DNA from: Flagellimonas marinaquae | GTDB taxonomy: Bacteria > Bacteroidota > Bacteroidia > Flavobacteriales > Flavobacteriaceae | DNA: 64,000 nucleotides | Assembly: GCF_023716465.1 (NCBI RefSeq) | Contig: NZ_CP092415.1 | Span: forward strand, 709,001-773,000 | Reading direction: 5' to 3' | Shown here: in pieces, positions 44,301 to 52,534 of the stretch | Layout: each line of letters starts with the position of its first letter | Position numbering within the stretch: the first letter of the stretch is position 1 | Notes under the pieces: generated by a model | The model's database searches: none | Told to the model about the DNA's origin: nothing | The model's input: only the letters and a program-made list of their open reading frames with translations | Made by a program: the position numbers and the translations under genes

Positions 44301-44820
44301 TGAAGAAGTAGAGGGCGACAAAGAAAAAGTATATGTAAAAGAGATGCAGCTCGATACCGATTTTGAATTGCTCTTCCCTGATGATTACATAAACAATATA
44401 ACCGAACGACTGAACCTTTACACCCAACTAAACAGTGTAGAGGACGAAGTAGGCCTACAAAAATTCGAGGCACAACTAGTAGATCGTTTTGGGGAGTTAC
44501 CGGAACCTGCCGTGGATTTGATGAACTCTGTTCGTATAAAATGGATCGCCACCCATATAGGACTGGAAAAAGTGATCATGAAAAAAGGCAAGTTTATTGG
44601 TTACTTTATTGCCGACCAACAATCCAGTTTTTACCAAAGCCCCGTATTTACCCAAATATTGCAATACGCTCAAACACATCCGCAATTGGTAAAACTCAAG
44701 GAAAAACAGACCCGAAATGGACTCCGGTTATTGTTGGTTTTTGATAAAATAACAAGTGTGGAGAAGGCATTGAAAGTATTGGTGCCGTTTACGCCTTCAA
44801 AAGAGAATGTTTCTGCATAA
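41383..44820 (+). CDS. mfd: Transcription-repair coupling factor Mfd
   Basis: 1145 residues from TTG at 41383; no ATG lies in frame between the promoter and this codon. UvrB-like N-terminal modules (about 1-350: LEQLIGEKDVLFYPG, EPGEFSVRGGIVDVFSF), RNA-polymerase-binding region (IGDYVTHIDHGIGKFGGLQK, about 455-520), then the RecG-like translocase (GDVGFGKTEVA near 605, VDEEQKFG, LTATPIPRTLQ, QMRGRVGRS) and C-terminal TRCF domain. It dislodges stalled RNA polymerase and recruits UvrA. Between the N-terminal and polymerase-binding parts, residues ~333-341 (SSATLETT) are encoded by a short palindromic element also found in argS. Confidence 0.96.
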   Translation: MTKTPISQLYEQSPAQGKLRSAIAQSQSNSSARSQKINVKGLVGSSLSFMITDTFKSADLPFLLILNDKEEAAYYLNDLEQLIGEKDVLFYPGSYRRPYQIEETDNANVLLRAEVLNRINSRKKPAVIVTYPDALFEKVVTRKELDKNTQKIKIGDEISLDFLNEVLFEYQFKRVDFVTEPGEFSVRGGIVDVFSFSHDEPYRIEFFGDEVDSIRTFDVETQLSTDKVKKITIIPNVENKFTEEIRESFLKYVSASTVVFAKNLALIYDRIDSLFEKAEESFAKLSQEIKHAKPKELFADSILLKAQLEDYLCVEIGNSSVSSGAVENQTKELSSATLETTASIIQFNTKPQPSFNKKFDLLIENLNDNRDGGYSNYIFCSTEQQAKRFHDIFDEVDQTVHYQTIIFPLYQGFIDQDLKIACYTDHQIFERYHKFHLKNGYAKKQAITLKELNKLEIGDYVTHIDHGIGKFGGLQKIDVEGKKQEAIKLIYGDRDILYVSIHSLHKISKYNGKDGAPPKIFKLGSAAWKKLKQKTKARVKKIAFDLIKVYAKRRLEKGFQYAPDSYLQHELEASFIYEDTPDQEKSTQDVKKDMESERPMDRLICGDVGFGKTEVAIRAAFKAVDNGKQVAVLVPTTILAFQHSRTFKERLKEMPVSVDYLNRFRTAKEKKDVLERLAEGKIDIIIGTHQLVNKNVQFKDLGLLIVDEEQKFGVAVKEKLRSIKENVDVLTLTATPIPRTLQFSLMAARDLSVINTPPPNRYPIESQVIRLNEEVIRDAVSYEIQRGGQVFFIHNRIENIKEVAGMLQRLVPDAKIGIGHGQMEGKKLESLMLSFMNGEFDVLVSTTIIESGLDVTNANTIFIHNANNFGLSDLHQMRGRVGRSNKKAFCYFITPPYEVMTPEARKRIEALEQFTDLGSGFNIAMKDLEIRGAGDLLGGEQSGFINEIGFETYQKILSEAIDELKENEFKELYEEVEGDKEKVYVKEMQLDTDFELLFPDDYINNITERLNLYTQLNSVEDEVGLQKFEAQLVDRFGELPEPAVDLMNSVRIKWIATHIGLEKVIMKKGKFIGYFIADQQSSFYQSPVFTQILQYAQTHPQLVKLKEKQTRNGLRLLLVFDKITSVEKALKVLVPFTPSKENVSA
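42382..42405 (+). repeat. Short palindromic element inside mfd, related to one in argS
   Basis: CTCGGCTACGCTCGAGACGA (starting 42384) can fold as CTCG..CGAG. It matches the minus-strand argS copy (63438-63416) at 17 of 22 positions, consensus CTCGRCTRCGCTCGA, and both are read in the same phase (Ser-Ala-Thr-Leu-Glu versus Ser-Thr-Ala-Leu-Asp). It sits in a linker of Mfd, so an in-frame insertion would be tolerated. Confidence 0.6.
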
Positions 44821-44859
44821 GGTAAGATTTCTCATATCGTTCGAAAGGACTGATACACC

Positions 44860-44890
44860 ACCTAGATCATTTCGATTGAGTGAAGCGTCC
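44860..44890. repeat. Degenerate palindromic-repeat-like sequence downstream of mfd
   Basis: ATTTCGATTGAGTGAAGCG in the 123-bp gap between mfd and the serine-hydrolase gene resembles the TCGA-rich short repeats scattered in flavobacterial genomes and is distantly like the elements in mfd and argS. There is no hairpin strong enough to call a terminator. Confidence 0.3.
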
Positions 44891-44943
44891 AGCAACTTCA
44901 AAATAAAAGAATAAGTCCGTATAATACGAAATGGCATTCAAAC

Positions 44944-46101
44944 TTAAAAAGCCCCGTAAACCTGCTTAACAAACTCCCCTATTTTTGAAGGTTCCAGCCA
45001 ACGGGTCACGATCACCAAACCACTTTTTTGATCCACCACAATAAAATTGCCCCCAAAACCGGCAGCGTAGAACACATGTTCAGGAACACTATCCCAATGG
45101 CGGTCACCCTGTTGGTTTAACCACCACATGTAGCCATAATTCACATTGGGCACGGAAGGCATAGTCGCTTTCTTGATCCAATCCTCACTGATAATCTGTT
45201 CATCTTGCCATTTCCCGTTGTTCAAGAATAGGATTCCAAAACGAGCCATATCCTCGGTAGAAATAAAAAGCCCTGCACCTGAGTGTCCACCTCCCGTAAC
45301 GGATTTCATTTTAATACCATCGATAACGGTCCAAGCATTTTCGTAACCGAACCATCGCCAAGATGTAGTTGCTCCAATTTTATCCATCACCTCTTCTTTG
45401 AGCACCATGGGAACAGGTTTTCTCCACACATGGGTGAGCGAATAGGCAAGTACGTTCACACGAACATCGTTATATTCCATTACGGTTCCTGGTTCGTTAA
45501 GGGTTCGGTACTTCCAATCGTCAAGACCTCCTTTGCTAGGTGGACGGTCCGCCCAGTCCTTTCCCCCCCACAGCTCGCCCGACCAATCGGAATTTTGTTG
45601 TAATAGGTGTTCCCAGGTAATTTTGGAATTATGCTCGCCATCAAAAGTGCCGTCCCAGATATAGTCGCCAACTTTATCCTTGGTGTCGTTGATCAATCCG
45701 TGATCTTCGGCAAGACCAGCAACGGTGGACAAAAAGCTCTTGGTAACACTAAAAGTCATATCAACACGTTTGGTATCGCCCCACGATGCCAAAACATAGC
45801 CGTTCTTCATAATCAATCCGGCAGGTCCCCCACGTTTTTTGGTCGGACCCAAAATTTGATGAAAAGGCTCTCTCTTGAACCCTTCCAAAATAGCGACCCG
45901 CAAATCCCTAGACCCGGAATACTCATTGGATTTGGCATAATCGACCGCCTTCTTCAAAGTAGCTTTGTCAAATTTAAATTGACCATTCTCAGCTGTTTTC
46001 CACATTGCGTAGCGTTCTGGAAAATATATTTCTTGGGAGTTGACATTAAAAGTGATGGCAAATGCGGCAAAAAGTAAGGCCGCAACAAAACTGTTTTTCA
46101 T
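44944..46101 (-). CDS. Exported serine hydrolase, class C beta-lactamase fold
   Basis: 385 residues with a signal peptide (residues 1-22, FNVNSQ). The nucleophile motif SxxK is SVTKS (in MTFSVTKSFLSTVAGL), the Tyr-x-Asn region is MEYNDVRVN, and GGGHSGAGLF supplies the third motif region. It belongs to the beta-lactamase/EstB/PBP-like family (PF00144), more likely a peptidase or esterase than a true resistance enzyme. It is a single gene on the minus strand, convergent with mfd. Substrate unknown. Confidence 0.88.
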   Translation of the reverse strand: MKNSFVAALLFAAFAITFNVNSQEIYFPERYAMWKTAENGQFKFDKATLKKAVDYAKSNEYSGSRDLRVAILEGFKREPFHQILGPTKKRGGPAGLIMKNGYVLASWGDTKRVDMTFSVTKSFLSTVAGLAEDHGLINDTKDKVGDYIWDGTFDGEHNSKITWEHLLQQNSDWSGELWGGKDWADRPPSKGGLDDWKYRTLNEPGTVMEYNDVRVNVLAYSLTHVWRKPVPMVLKEEVMDKIGATTSWRWFGYENAWTVIDGIKMKSVTGGGHSGAGLFISTEDMARFGILFLNNGKWQDEQIISEDWIKKATMPSVPNVNYGYMWWLNQQGDRHWDSVPEHVFYAAGFGGNFIVVDQKSGLVIVTRWLEPSKIGEFVKQVYGAF

Positions 46102-46259
46102 TTCAGAAAGGTTTGGATTGGGAAAGTAAGGTAGTGATTGTTACGGAATTTTATATCATCAGTTCCAATGATGATGTAGATAGATAATGGATCCTACTTA
46201 AAAACAAGAATAACATCTTGGCATTCTTGAGCAATCGAAATCTAAAGATCGATTCTTTA

Positions 46260-47090
46260 CTACCCATCTGTTGTAGGCCTTCGATATTTATGGAAAGGTT
46301 GTTTTAGCAAGCCTTTGATGCTACTGTTCTCCTTTTCATCCGGAAATGTATCCACGCCGTAAACAATATCCTCTGCATCCAAATACATATAGGTACCGAA
46401 CAACCGGTCCCAAATAGAAAAGATATTCCCGTAATTGGAATCGGTATAGGGCAACTTGTAGTGATGATGCACTTTGTGCATGTCCGGACTTACAATGAAC
46501 CAACTGATAGTCTTGTCCACTTTTTTTGGCAATCCGATGTTCGCATGGTTAAATTGAGAAAAGATTACCGACAGACTCTGGTACAGCATTATTATTCCGA
46601 TGGGCGCACCAACGATTAAAACACCCGCCAAAGTAAAAGCGTAGCGTATTAAACTTTCCAATGGATGGTGCCTGTTGGCGGTAGTGGTATCCACATTGTG
46701 GTCGGAATGGTGCACCAAATGTACCATCCATAAAGGTTTTACTTTGTGCTCCACCCAATGAGCTGTATATGCCCCGATCAAATCCAGAAGCATTACCCCT
46801 AAAAGCACATAAAGCCACAACGGCATTTCGGGCAACCAATTAATGATCCCGAACCCATTCTCCACAGTCCAGTCCGAAGATTTTAGGAGCAAGAACGCTA
46901 AAGGAAAGTTCACGATTATCGTTGTGATCGTAAAAAAGAAATTGGGGACGGAGTGCCTCCATTTTTTGTAAGGCGCGTTGAACAAGGGCACAATACCCTC
47001 CAAAATCCAAAAAAAAGTGATTCCTCCTACCAAAATTAGGCTTCGGTGCCACGAAGGAATCGTTTCAAAATAAGAAATTATCTGTTCCAT
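46260..47090 (-). CDS. Sterol desaturase / fatty-acid hydroxylase family membrane protein
   Basis: 276 residues with about five hydrophobic segments and the three di-iron histidine clusters of the family: HWVEHK, HLVHHSDHNVD..NRHHP and HKVHHHYK. It is an inner-membrane di-iron oxygenase that probably hydroxylates or desaturates a lipid. Its product is not predictable. It lies 21 bp downstream of the YkgJ-type gene on the same strand. Confidence 0.9.
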   Translation of the reverse strand: MEQIISYFETIPSWHRSLILVGGITFFWILEGIVPLFNAPYKKWRHSVPNFFFTITTIIVNFPLAFLLLKSSDWTVENGFGIINWLPEMPLWLYVLLGVMLLDLIGAYTAHWVEHKVKPLWMVHLVHHSDHNVDTTTANRHHPLESLIRYAFTLAGVLIVGAPIGIIMLYQSLSVIFSQFNHANIGLPKKVDKTISWFIVSPDMHKVHHHYKLPYTDSNYGNIFSIWDRLFGTYMYLDAEDIVYGVDTFPDEKENSSIKGLLKQPFHKYRRPTTDG

Positions 47091-47111
47091 TCCTTCAAAT
47101 ATAACAAATCA

Positions 47112-47606
47112 TCAAAATTTTATGGATTTTTTCATTTCCTCCACAATATTGAAGGCCGCAGGGCAAATGGCCACATTCTTCAGGGTCAAATGGGCAATCT
47201 GTTGGAACTTTTTTCGGTCCGTATGCGGAAACTCACGACATGCCTTGGGCCGAACGTCGTAAATGGAGCAATAATTATCGGCACCCAAAAACGTACAGGG
47301 TACGGATTGCAGCACATAATCGTTCTCTTCATCCATTCGCAAAAACTCATCTATGAATTGTGAAGGTTTCATCCTAAAATGTTTTGCTATCCTCTCGATA
47401 TCCGCAGTGGTAAACAATGGACCCGTGGTTTTGCAACAATTGGCACAATTAAGGCAGTCGGTACGCTCGAATTCGCTCTCGTGCAAATCCTGCATTGCAT
47501 AATCAAGGTTTTTGGGAGGACGCTTTTTTAGTTTAGCAAAGAATTTTTTGTTCTCGGCATGTTTTTCCTTTGCCCGTTGCGCCAACTCCTTAAGTATTTC
47601 GTCCAT
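47112..47606 (-). CDS. YkgJ-family zinc/iron-chelating cysteine-cluster protein
   Basis: 164 residues from ATG at 47606; the longer frame upstream lacks ATG and crosses the divergent gene's promoter. The Cys cluster CLNCANCCKTTGP and the later CTFLGADNYCSIYDVRPKACREFP define the family (PF03692). Metal binding is likely; the biochemical role is unknown. It is followed by the sterol-desaturase gene and is divergent from a methyltransferase gene 74 bp away. Confidence 0.88.
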   Translation of the reverse strand: MDEILKELAQRAKEKHAENKKFFAKLKKRPPKNLDYAMQDLHESEFERTDCLNCANCCKTTGPLFTTADIERIAKHFRMKPSQFIDEFLRMDEENDYVLQSVPCTFLGADNYCSIYDVRPKACREFPHTDRKKFQQIAHLTLKNVAICPAAFNIVEEMKKSIKF

Positions 47607-47680
47607 AGTGCACAAACTTATCCATTTTAAACCTTTCAATGCAATTAAAGTCCCACCTTTGCAAAAACAAAACACCCAAA

Positions 47681-48391
47681 ATGGCAGATGCTTTTGGAAA
47701 GGCGGTATTAGATTATCAAAAAGGCCTATATACGGAAGACATTAAAACCTTTTCATCTTTAGATGAAGAAGATGTTATCCCTGTCCCCTATTTGTTCCGC
47801 AGCTTCCATAAAATGCCCAAAATAGAACAAAAAGCCCTTGAGTTGGCACGGGGAAAGGTCCTGGATATTGGTGCCGGTGCCGGAAGCCACTCCCTGTATC
47901 TTCAAGAAATGGGATTGTATGTTACAGCCTTGGACAATTCCAAAGGATGTATAGCGGTATGCAAGGAGCGTGGCATAAAATCTGTGGTTTTAGGCAGCAT
48001 ATTGGAGTATAGCGATACCCGTTTCGACACCTTGCTATTGTTGATGAACGGAATCGGTTTGGCCGGAAAATTTAAAAATTTAAGTCACTTTTTAAAGCAT
48101 TTGGCCTCATTATTGATGCCCAATGGTCAGGTTTTAGTCGATTCCAGCGACATTATTTACATGTTCGAACAGGATGATGACGGTGGTTATTGGATTCCGG
48201 ACAATGGCGATTACTATGGCGAAGTAAAATTTAAGATGGAATATAAAGGAATGGAAACCGATGAGTTTGATTGGGTCTATATAGACTTCAATACCCTAAA
48301 AAATGCCTGTGAATCGAATAATCTTAATTGTGAACTTGTACTATCTGGGGAACACTACGATTATTTGGCCAAACTAACGTTAAAAAAGTAA
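47681..48391 (+). CDS. Class I SAM-dependent methyltransferase
   Basis: 236 residues from ATG at 47681; an upstream in-frame codon at 47639 would overlap the promoter. The SAM-binding motif I is GKVLDIGAGAGSHSLYLQEM, motif II VTALDNS, and later LLLMNGIGLAGKFKNL and LMPNGQVLVDSSDI. A CACCTTTG sequence near 47654 may be part of its promoter. The substrate is unknown; small-molecule methylation is more likely than rRNA. Confidence 0.86.
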   Translation: MADAFGKAVLDYQKGLYTEDIKTFSSLDEEDVIPVPYLFRSFHKMPKIEQKALELARGKVLDIGAGAGSHSLYLQEMGLYVTALDNSKGCIAVCKERGIKSVVLGSILEYSDTRFDTLLLLMNGIGLAGKFKNLSHFLKHLASLLMPNGQVLVDSSDIIYMFEQDDDGGYWIPDNGDYYGEVKFKMEYKGMETDEFDWVYIDFNTLKNACESNNLNCELVLSGEHYDYLAKLTLKK

Positions 48392-48432
48392 TAGTTTCCC
48401 ATTTAGAACGTTGATATACTAATTCTCTTGTT

Positions 48433-49257
48433 ATGAAAAAAATTGCTCTTTGTGCCCTATTCTGTGTTGGATTATTAACGAGCTGCTCCAAGAGTTCGGA
48501 CGAAAACACCACTAGCGAATCCAGTACCAATCTTAAAGCTGGGAACCTATTGACCACGGGCGCGTCGGCAAGAGACCTATTATCCAACGAAAATTTTGAC
48601 AAGCTTATAATTGAAATTGCGTATGTTGCCGGTTTTGAGCCTACATTTGAGGCCATTTCCAATTTTGAGGACTTTTTATTGGAAAGAACCTTTAAGGAGA
48701 ATATAGAATTCAAGTTTACCTCACTTTCCACACCATCCGAAGAAACCCTTACCCTAGATGAAGTTGTAGACCTGGAGGAAAAAAACAGGACCCAGTACAA
48801 CAGCGAAAATGCCATTGCGGTATATATCTATTTTGCCGACGCACCATCCGATAGTGATGATGAAGATGAAGGATTGGTCACTCTCGGCGCCGTCTACCGA
48901 AATACATCCATGGTCATTTATCAATCCACCGTGGAGGATATTGCAAACCGCAGCTCATTCGTAACCATAGCCGATGTGGAGACTGCCACCTTACTACATG
49001 AATTTGGCCATTTGTTCGGTTTGGTAAACTTGTCCACACAATCTGTAAACGACCACGAAGAAACCACGGAAAATGAGGACGGGAATCAGGAAGGAACCAA
49101 CCATTGTAATGTTGAAGGCTGTTTAATGCGTTCTGAATTGGAATTCGGGAGCTCCATGCTCAAACAGATGGAGAAAAACGCCTCCAAAGGATTGGCCACT
49201 ATTCCCGATTTTGATGCCGAATGCATTTTGGACCTTCAAAAGTACGGTGGTCGATAA
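48433..49257 (+). CDS. Lipoprotein with metzincin-like zinc motif
   Basis: 274 residues. Signal peptide with lipobox LTSC (Cys18). Near residue 190 lies ATLLHEFGHLFGLVN, i.e. HExxHxxGL, which suggests a zinc peptidase; a later HCNVEGCLMRS segment resembles the CxM turn of metzincin-type enzymes. The N-terminal part (LKAGNLLTTGASARDLLS) is unfamiliar. It is probably a surface or periplasmic protease of the flavobacterial 'membrane metalloprotease' type. It is convergent with queE, 12 bp apart. Confidence 0.75.
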   Translation: MKKIALCALFCVGLLTSCSKSSDENTTSESSTNLKAGNLLTTGASARDLLSNENFDKLIIEIAYVAGFEPTFEAISNFEDFLLERTFKENIEFKFTSLSTPSEETLTLDEVVDLEEKNRTQYNSENAIAVYIYFADAPSDSDDEDEGLVTLGAVYRNTSMVIYQSTVEDIANRSSFVTIADVETATLLHEFGHLFGLVNLSTQSVNDHEETTENEDGNQEGTNHCNVEGCLMRSELEFGSSMLKQMEKNASKGLATIPDFDAECILDLQKYGGR

Positions 49258-49269
49258 ATTGCCAAAAAA

Positions 49270-49902
49270 TTAAGGGATATTTAAATATTTGTGGGTCTGT
49301 AAAGATACTTTCCATTTAGGGTTCTTCATTACATAATCCACAATTTGTGGCACCATTTTATCCCTAACGCTCCACTCGGGCTGTAAATACAAAATACAGT
49401 TCTCCCCAACTTGTGCCGCTTGCTCTTCCGCAAATATAAAGTCGTGTTTATTGTACACAATTACCTTTAGTTCGTGTGCTTTTTTGGAAATATCCCCAAC
49501 AGGGAGCTTATTTTTTTTTGGCGAAAGACAAATCCAATCCCAAACCCCTGTTAAAGGATAAGCCCCGGAAGTCTCGATATGTGTCTTCATGTTTTTGGCC
49601 TTTAGGCCATGGGTCAATGGTCCCATATCCCAAGTCAGGGGCTCACCTCCTGTAATCACAATGGTATCGGAGTACTTTTCGGCGTTTGCGATTATGCTAT
49701 CGATGTGTGTAGGAGGATGTGTTTCCGCGTTCCAGCTCTCCTTTACATCGCACCAATGACAACCCACATCACAACCTCCCACCCTTATAAAATAAGCGGC
49801 CGTACCTTTATGATATCCTTCACCCTGAATGGTATAGAATTCTTCCATGAGCGGCAACATGGCACCTTTCTCCACCAATTCCATTACATTTTCTTTTACC
49901 AT
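49270..49902 (-). CDS. queE: 7-carboxy-7-deazaguanine synthase
   Basis: 210 residues. The radical-SAM cluster is CDVGCHWC, the CxxxCxxC pattern of QueE, preceded by the typical FYTIQGEGYHKGTAAYFIRVGG; TIVITGGEPLTW follows. It converts 6-carboxy-tetrahydropterin to CDG in the queuosine/preQ0 route. The other que genes are not adjacent. It is 32 bp from the downstream end of a RidA gene on the same strand. Confidence 0.93.
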   Translation of the reverse strand: MVKENVMELVEKGAMLPLMEEFYTIQGEGYHKGTAAYFIRVGGCDVGCHWCDVKESWNAETHPPTHIDSIIANAEKYSDTIVITGGEPLTWDMGPLTHGLKAKNMKTHIETSGAYPLTGVWDWICLSPKKNKLPVGDISKKAHELKVIVYNKHDFIFAEEQAAQVGENCILYLQPEWSVRDKMVPQIVDYVMKNPKWKVSLQTHKYLNIP

Positions 49903-49934
49903 GCCGCAAAGATAATCCTCTTGGGCGGTTTCAC

Positions 49935-50387
49935 CTATTTTACGGCAATAACATCGATTTCTATCTGTCCGTTGGCAGCAATGCCCTTCGCGGCAAAAGT
50001 GGTCCGAGCAGGCTTTTTGGTAAAATACTGGACATAAATTTCGTTAAAAGCCGCAAAATCATCAATATCTGCCAAGATCACGGTACATTTCACCACATTG
50101 TCCAAAGTCAAATTGTGCTCCTCAAGGACCGCTTTTATATTTTCAATAGCTTGTTTGGTCTCGGCCTGGATACCGCCATCAACAAGGGTACGCGTTGTAT
50201 GGTCCATTCCAATCTGCCCGGCCAAAAAATACATATTGCCAGCTTCAACCACATCGCTAAAGGGAGCTTTCTGTTTTTTAGGTTCGTGCGAATTATGGAA
50301 AATAAGTTCGGTGGTTTCCTGTGCATAAGTGGTTGCAACAAAGCCGCTCAACAAAATTGCCAAGATGGTGTACTGAAAAGGTTTCAT
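49935..50387 (-). CDS. RidA/YjgF family protein with signal peptide
   Basis: 150 residues from ATG at 50387; the frame stays open further upstream but that would overlap the divergent ATPase gene. The N-terminus KPFQYTILAILLSGFVATTY is a signal peptide ending AQ, unlike cytoplasmic RidA. The core is typical: FSDVVEAGNMYFLAGQIGMD, AIENIKAVLEEHNLTLDNVV, ARTTFAAKGIAANGQIEIDV. RidA proteins hydrolyse reactive enamine/imine intermediates; the exported type has no settled role. Upstream of queE. Confidence 0.88.
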   Translation of the reverse strand: MKPFQYTILAILLSGFVATTYAQETTELIFHNSHEPKKQKAPFSDVVEAGNMYFLAGQIGMDHTTRTLVDGGIQAETKQAIENIKAVLEEHNLTLDNVVKCTVILADIDDFAAFNEIYVQYFTKKPARTTFAAKGIAANGQIEIDVIAVK

Positions 50388-50444
50388 GATCTCGTTTTTA
50401 GTATTGCCTAAAATTACCCTATTTTTATCGCAAATTGAACAGCG

Positions 50445-51956
50445 ATGGGCAATAAAGAAAATTTCTTTGAACATATAGCACAGGGATACGCCATGAAAGG
50501 CGATTACATTACCATGGGTGCCGGTATGTTGGATGGTGAAACCATCACCGATGCACATATAAAGATTCCTTTAAAAATGATGAACCGTCACGGACTCATC
50601 GCAGGTGCAACGGGAACCGGTAAGACGAAGACCCTACAAGTGCTTGCAGAGAATTTATCCGACAAAGGAATCCCGGTTTTGCTCATGGATCTAAAAGGAG
50701 ATTTGAGCGGTATCGCCCAACCAAGCCCCGGCCATCCTAAAATTGATGAACGGCACGAAAAGATCGGGCTTCCGTTCGAACCCAAAGGTTTTCCCGTAGA
50801 GATCATGTCGCTATCCGAACAAGATGGGGTACGCCTACGCGCCACTGTTTCCGAATTTGGCCCTGTACTTTTATCCCGTATTTTGGATTTGACAGTAACC
50901 CAAGAAGGTATTGTTGCCGTAGTATTTAAATATTGTGACGATAATAAATTACCCTTGCTCGACCTAAATGATTTTAAAAAGGTACTGCAATATGCAACTG
51001 GTGAGGGCAAAAAAGAGTTTCAATCGGCTTATGGCCGTATATCCACAAGTTCCACAGGGACTATTTTAAGAAAGATCATCGAGCTCGAACAACAGGGAGC
51101 CGATTTGTTTTTCGGGGAAAAATCGTTCGAAGTGGACGATTTGGTCCGTATTGACGAAAACGGACGAGGATTTATCAATATAATCCGTTTGACCGATATT
51201 CAGGACCGTCCCAAACTCTTCTCAACCTTTATGTTGAGCCTTTTGGCGGAAATTTATGCCACCTTCCCAGAGCAAGGCGATAGCGACCGACCCGAATTGA
51301 TATTGTTCATAGACGAGGCACACCTTATTTTTGACAATGCCAGCAAAGCGCTTTTAGATCAAATTGAAAGTATTGTAAAACTAATTCGCTCCAAAGGAAT
51401 AGGGTTGTATTTTGTAACCCAAAACCCGACCGACGTGCCGGACGACGTACTGGCACAATTAGGATTAAAGGTGCAACATGCCCTACGTGCTTTTACGGCC
51501 AAGGACCGAAAAGCCATAAAGCTCACGGCGCAGAACTATCCCATTTCCGAGTTTTACGACACAGCCGAGGTACTTACCTCTTTAGGAACCGGGGAAGCCT
51601 TGATCTCCGCTTTGGACGAAAAAGGACGCCCCACTCCACTGGCAGCAACCATGATGCGTGCTCCTATGAGTCGAATGGATGTGTTAAGCGATTCCGAGAT
51701 CAAAGAGGTTTTGGACGCCTCCAAATTGATAAAAAAATACAATGAGGAAATCGATAGGGAAAGTGCTTACGAAATCCTGAGTGAAAAAATTGAAAAAGCT
51801 GAAAAGGAGGCAGAGAAAGAAAAAGAAATAAAACAAACTTCCCGCAGAACAACCTCAACACGAAGAAGCACCAGAATGAACCCTGTGGTCAAAGTTTTGA
51901 CCAGTGCAACATTTATCCGGGGGGTTTTGGGCGTATTAAAAAAAGTGATTCGATAA
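50445..51956 (+). CDS. DUF853 / HerA-like P-loop ATPase
   Basis: 503 residues. Walker A is AGATGTGKTK (about 53-62), Walker B LILFIDEAHLIF, and the DUF853 body includes LLMDLKGDLSGIAQPSP, FGPVLLSRILDLT, GLYFVTQNPTDVPDDVLAQLG and ALRAFTAKDRKAIK. The C-terminus is charged and helical (EKIEKAEKEAEKEKEIKQ). It resembles the HerA/FtsK translocases and YjgR of E. coli; its role is unknown and it is not paired here with a NurA nuclease. The start lies 57 bp from the divergent RidA gene. Confidence 0.9.
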   Translation: MGNKENFFEHIAQGYAMKGDYITMGAGMLDGETITDAHIKIPLKMMNRHGLIAGATGTGKTKTLQVLAENLSDKGIPVLLMDLKGDLSGIAQPSPGHPKIDERHEKIGLPFEPKGFPVEIMSLSEQDGVRLRATVSEFGPVLLSRILDLTVTQEGIVAVVFKYCDDNKLPLLDLNDFKKVLQYATGEGKKEFQSAYGRISTSSTGTILRKIIELEQQGADLFFGEKSFEVDDLVRIDENGRGFINIIRLTDIQDRPKLFSTFMLSLLAEIYATFPEQGDSDRPELILFIDEAHLIFDNASKALLDQIESIVKLIRSKGIGLYFVTQNPTDVPDDVLAQLGLKVQHALRAFTAKDRKAIKLTAQNYPISEFYDTAEVLTSLGTGEALISALDEKGRPTPLAATMMRAPMSRMDVLSDSEIKEVLDASKLIKKYNEEIDRESAYEILSEKIEKAEKEAEKEKEIKQTSRRTTSTRRSTRMNPVVKVLTSATFIRGVLGVLKKVIR

Positions 51957-51964
51957 TAATTCAA

Positions 51965-52513
51965 ATGAAAAGAACAATTAGCATATTGACCCTAATTTGC
52001 GGCATTGCAGCAATACAATCCTGTAAAAAGGACACCACGTTTTTAATTACCGAAACCAGTGTAGGCCCGCTGACCCAAACTACCAGAGTGGCAGAAATAA
52101 AAACTGTTTTTGTGCAAGATTCGGTCGTAGCCGATTCTACACAGATCAACTTGGGGGTATCACCAAAAAAAATGGAGGTTTACGAAAAAGGCGGCAAACA
52201 CCTTTTAACCCTAAAGGCGAATTCCGATAGTATCCCTACCATTGAAAACGTAAGGATCATGGACCCAAGGTATGTTTCGGACAAAGGTGTAAGCTTGCAA
52301 AGTACCTTCAAGGACATCCAAAACAGTTACGATATCAAAAAAATTGTGACCACATTGAACAGTATTGTTGTTTTTCCAAAAGGAAGCAATCTTTATTTTA
52401 CCATTGATAAAGAAGAACTGCCCGAAGGCCTTCGTTTCTCATCTTCCAATATTGAAGCGGTACAGATACCCGATGAAGCTAAAATAAAATATTTGATGGT
52501 GGGTTGGGAATAG
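51965..52513 (+). CDS. Hypothetical lipoprotein
   Basis: 182 residues with signal segment and lipobox IQSC (Cys20) near the N-terminus. I recognise no domain. The mature part is soluble and slightly acidic. It starts 8 bp after the DUF853 gene and ends 21 bp before a hydrolase gene, so the three are probably one transcript. It may act in the envelope; function unknown. Confidence 0.7.
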   Translation: MKRTISILTLICGIAAIQSCKKDTTFLITETSVGPLTQTTRVAEIKTVFVQDSVVADSTQINLGVSPKKMEVYEKGGKHLLTLKANSDSIPTIENVRIMDPRYVSDKGVSLQSTFKDIQNSYDIKKIVTTLNSIVVFPKGSNLYFTIDKEELPEGLRFSSSNIEAVQIPDEAKIKYLMVGWE

Positions 52514-52534
52514 ACCCAAAATCCTTGTCCCCAA

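Noticed and set aside
46225..46259. AATCGA/TCGATT hairpin after the sterol-desaturase gene
   Set aside because: Only 6 bp, AT-rich, with no T-run; too weak to call a terminator.
49609..50037. 142-residue plus-strand open frame over queE and RidA
   Set aside because: It is antisense to two well-conserved genes and shows no domain, signal peptide or start context.
50388..50558. N-terminal extension of the RidA reading frame by 57 residues
   Set aside because: It overlaps the divergent DUF853 gene, and the signal peptide begins at the internal Met (50387).
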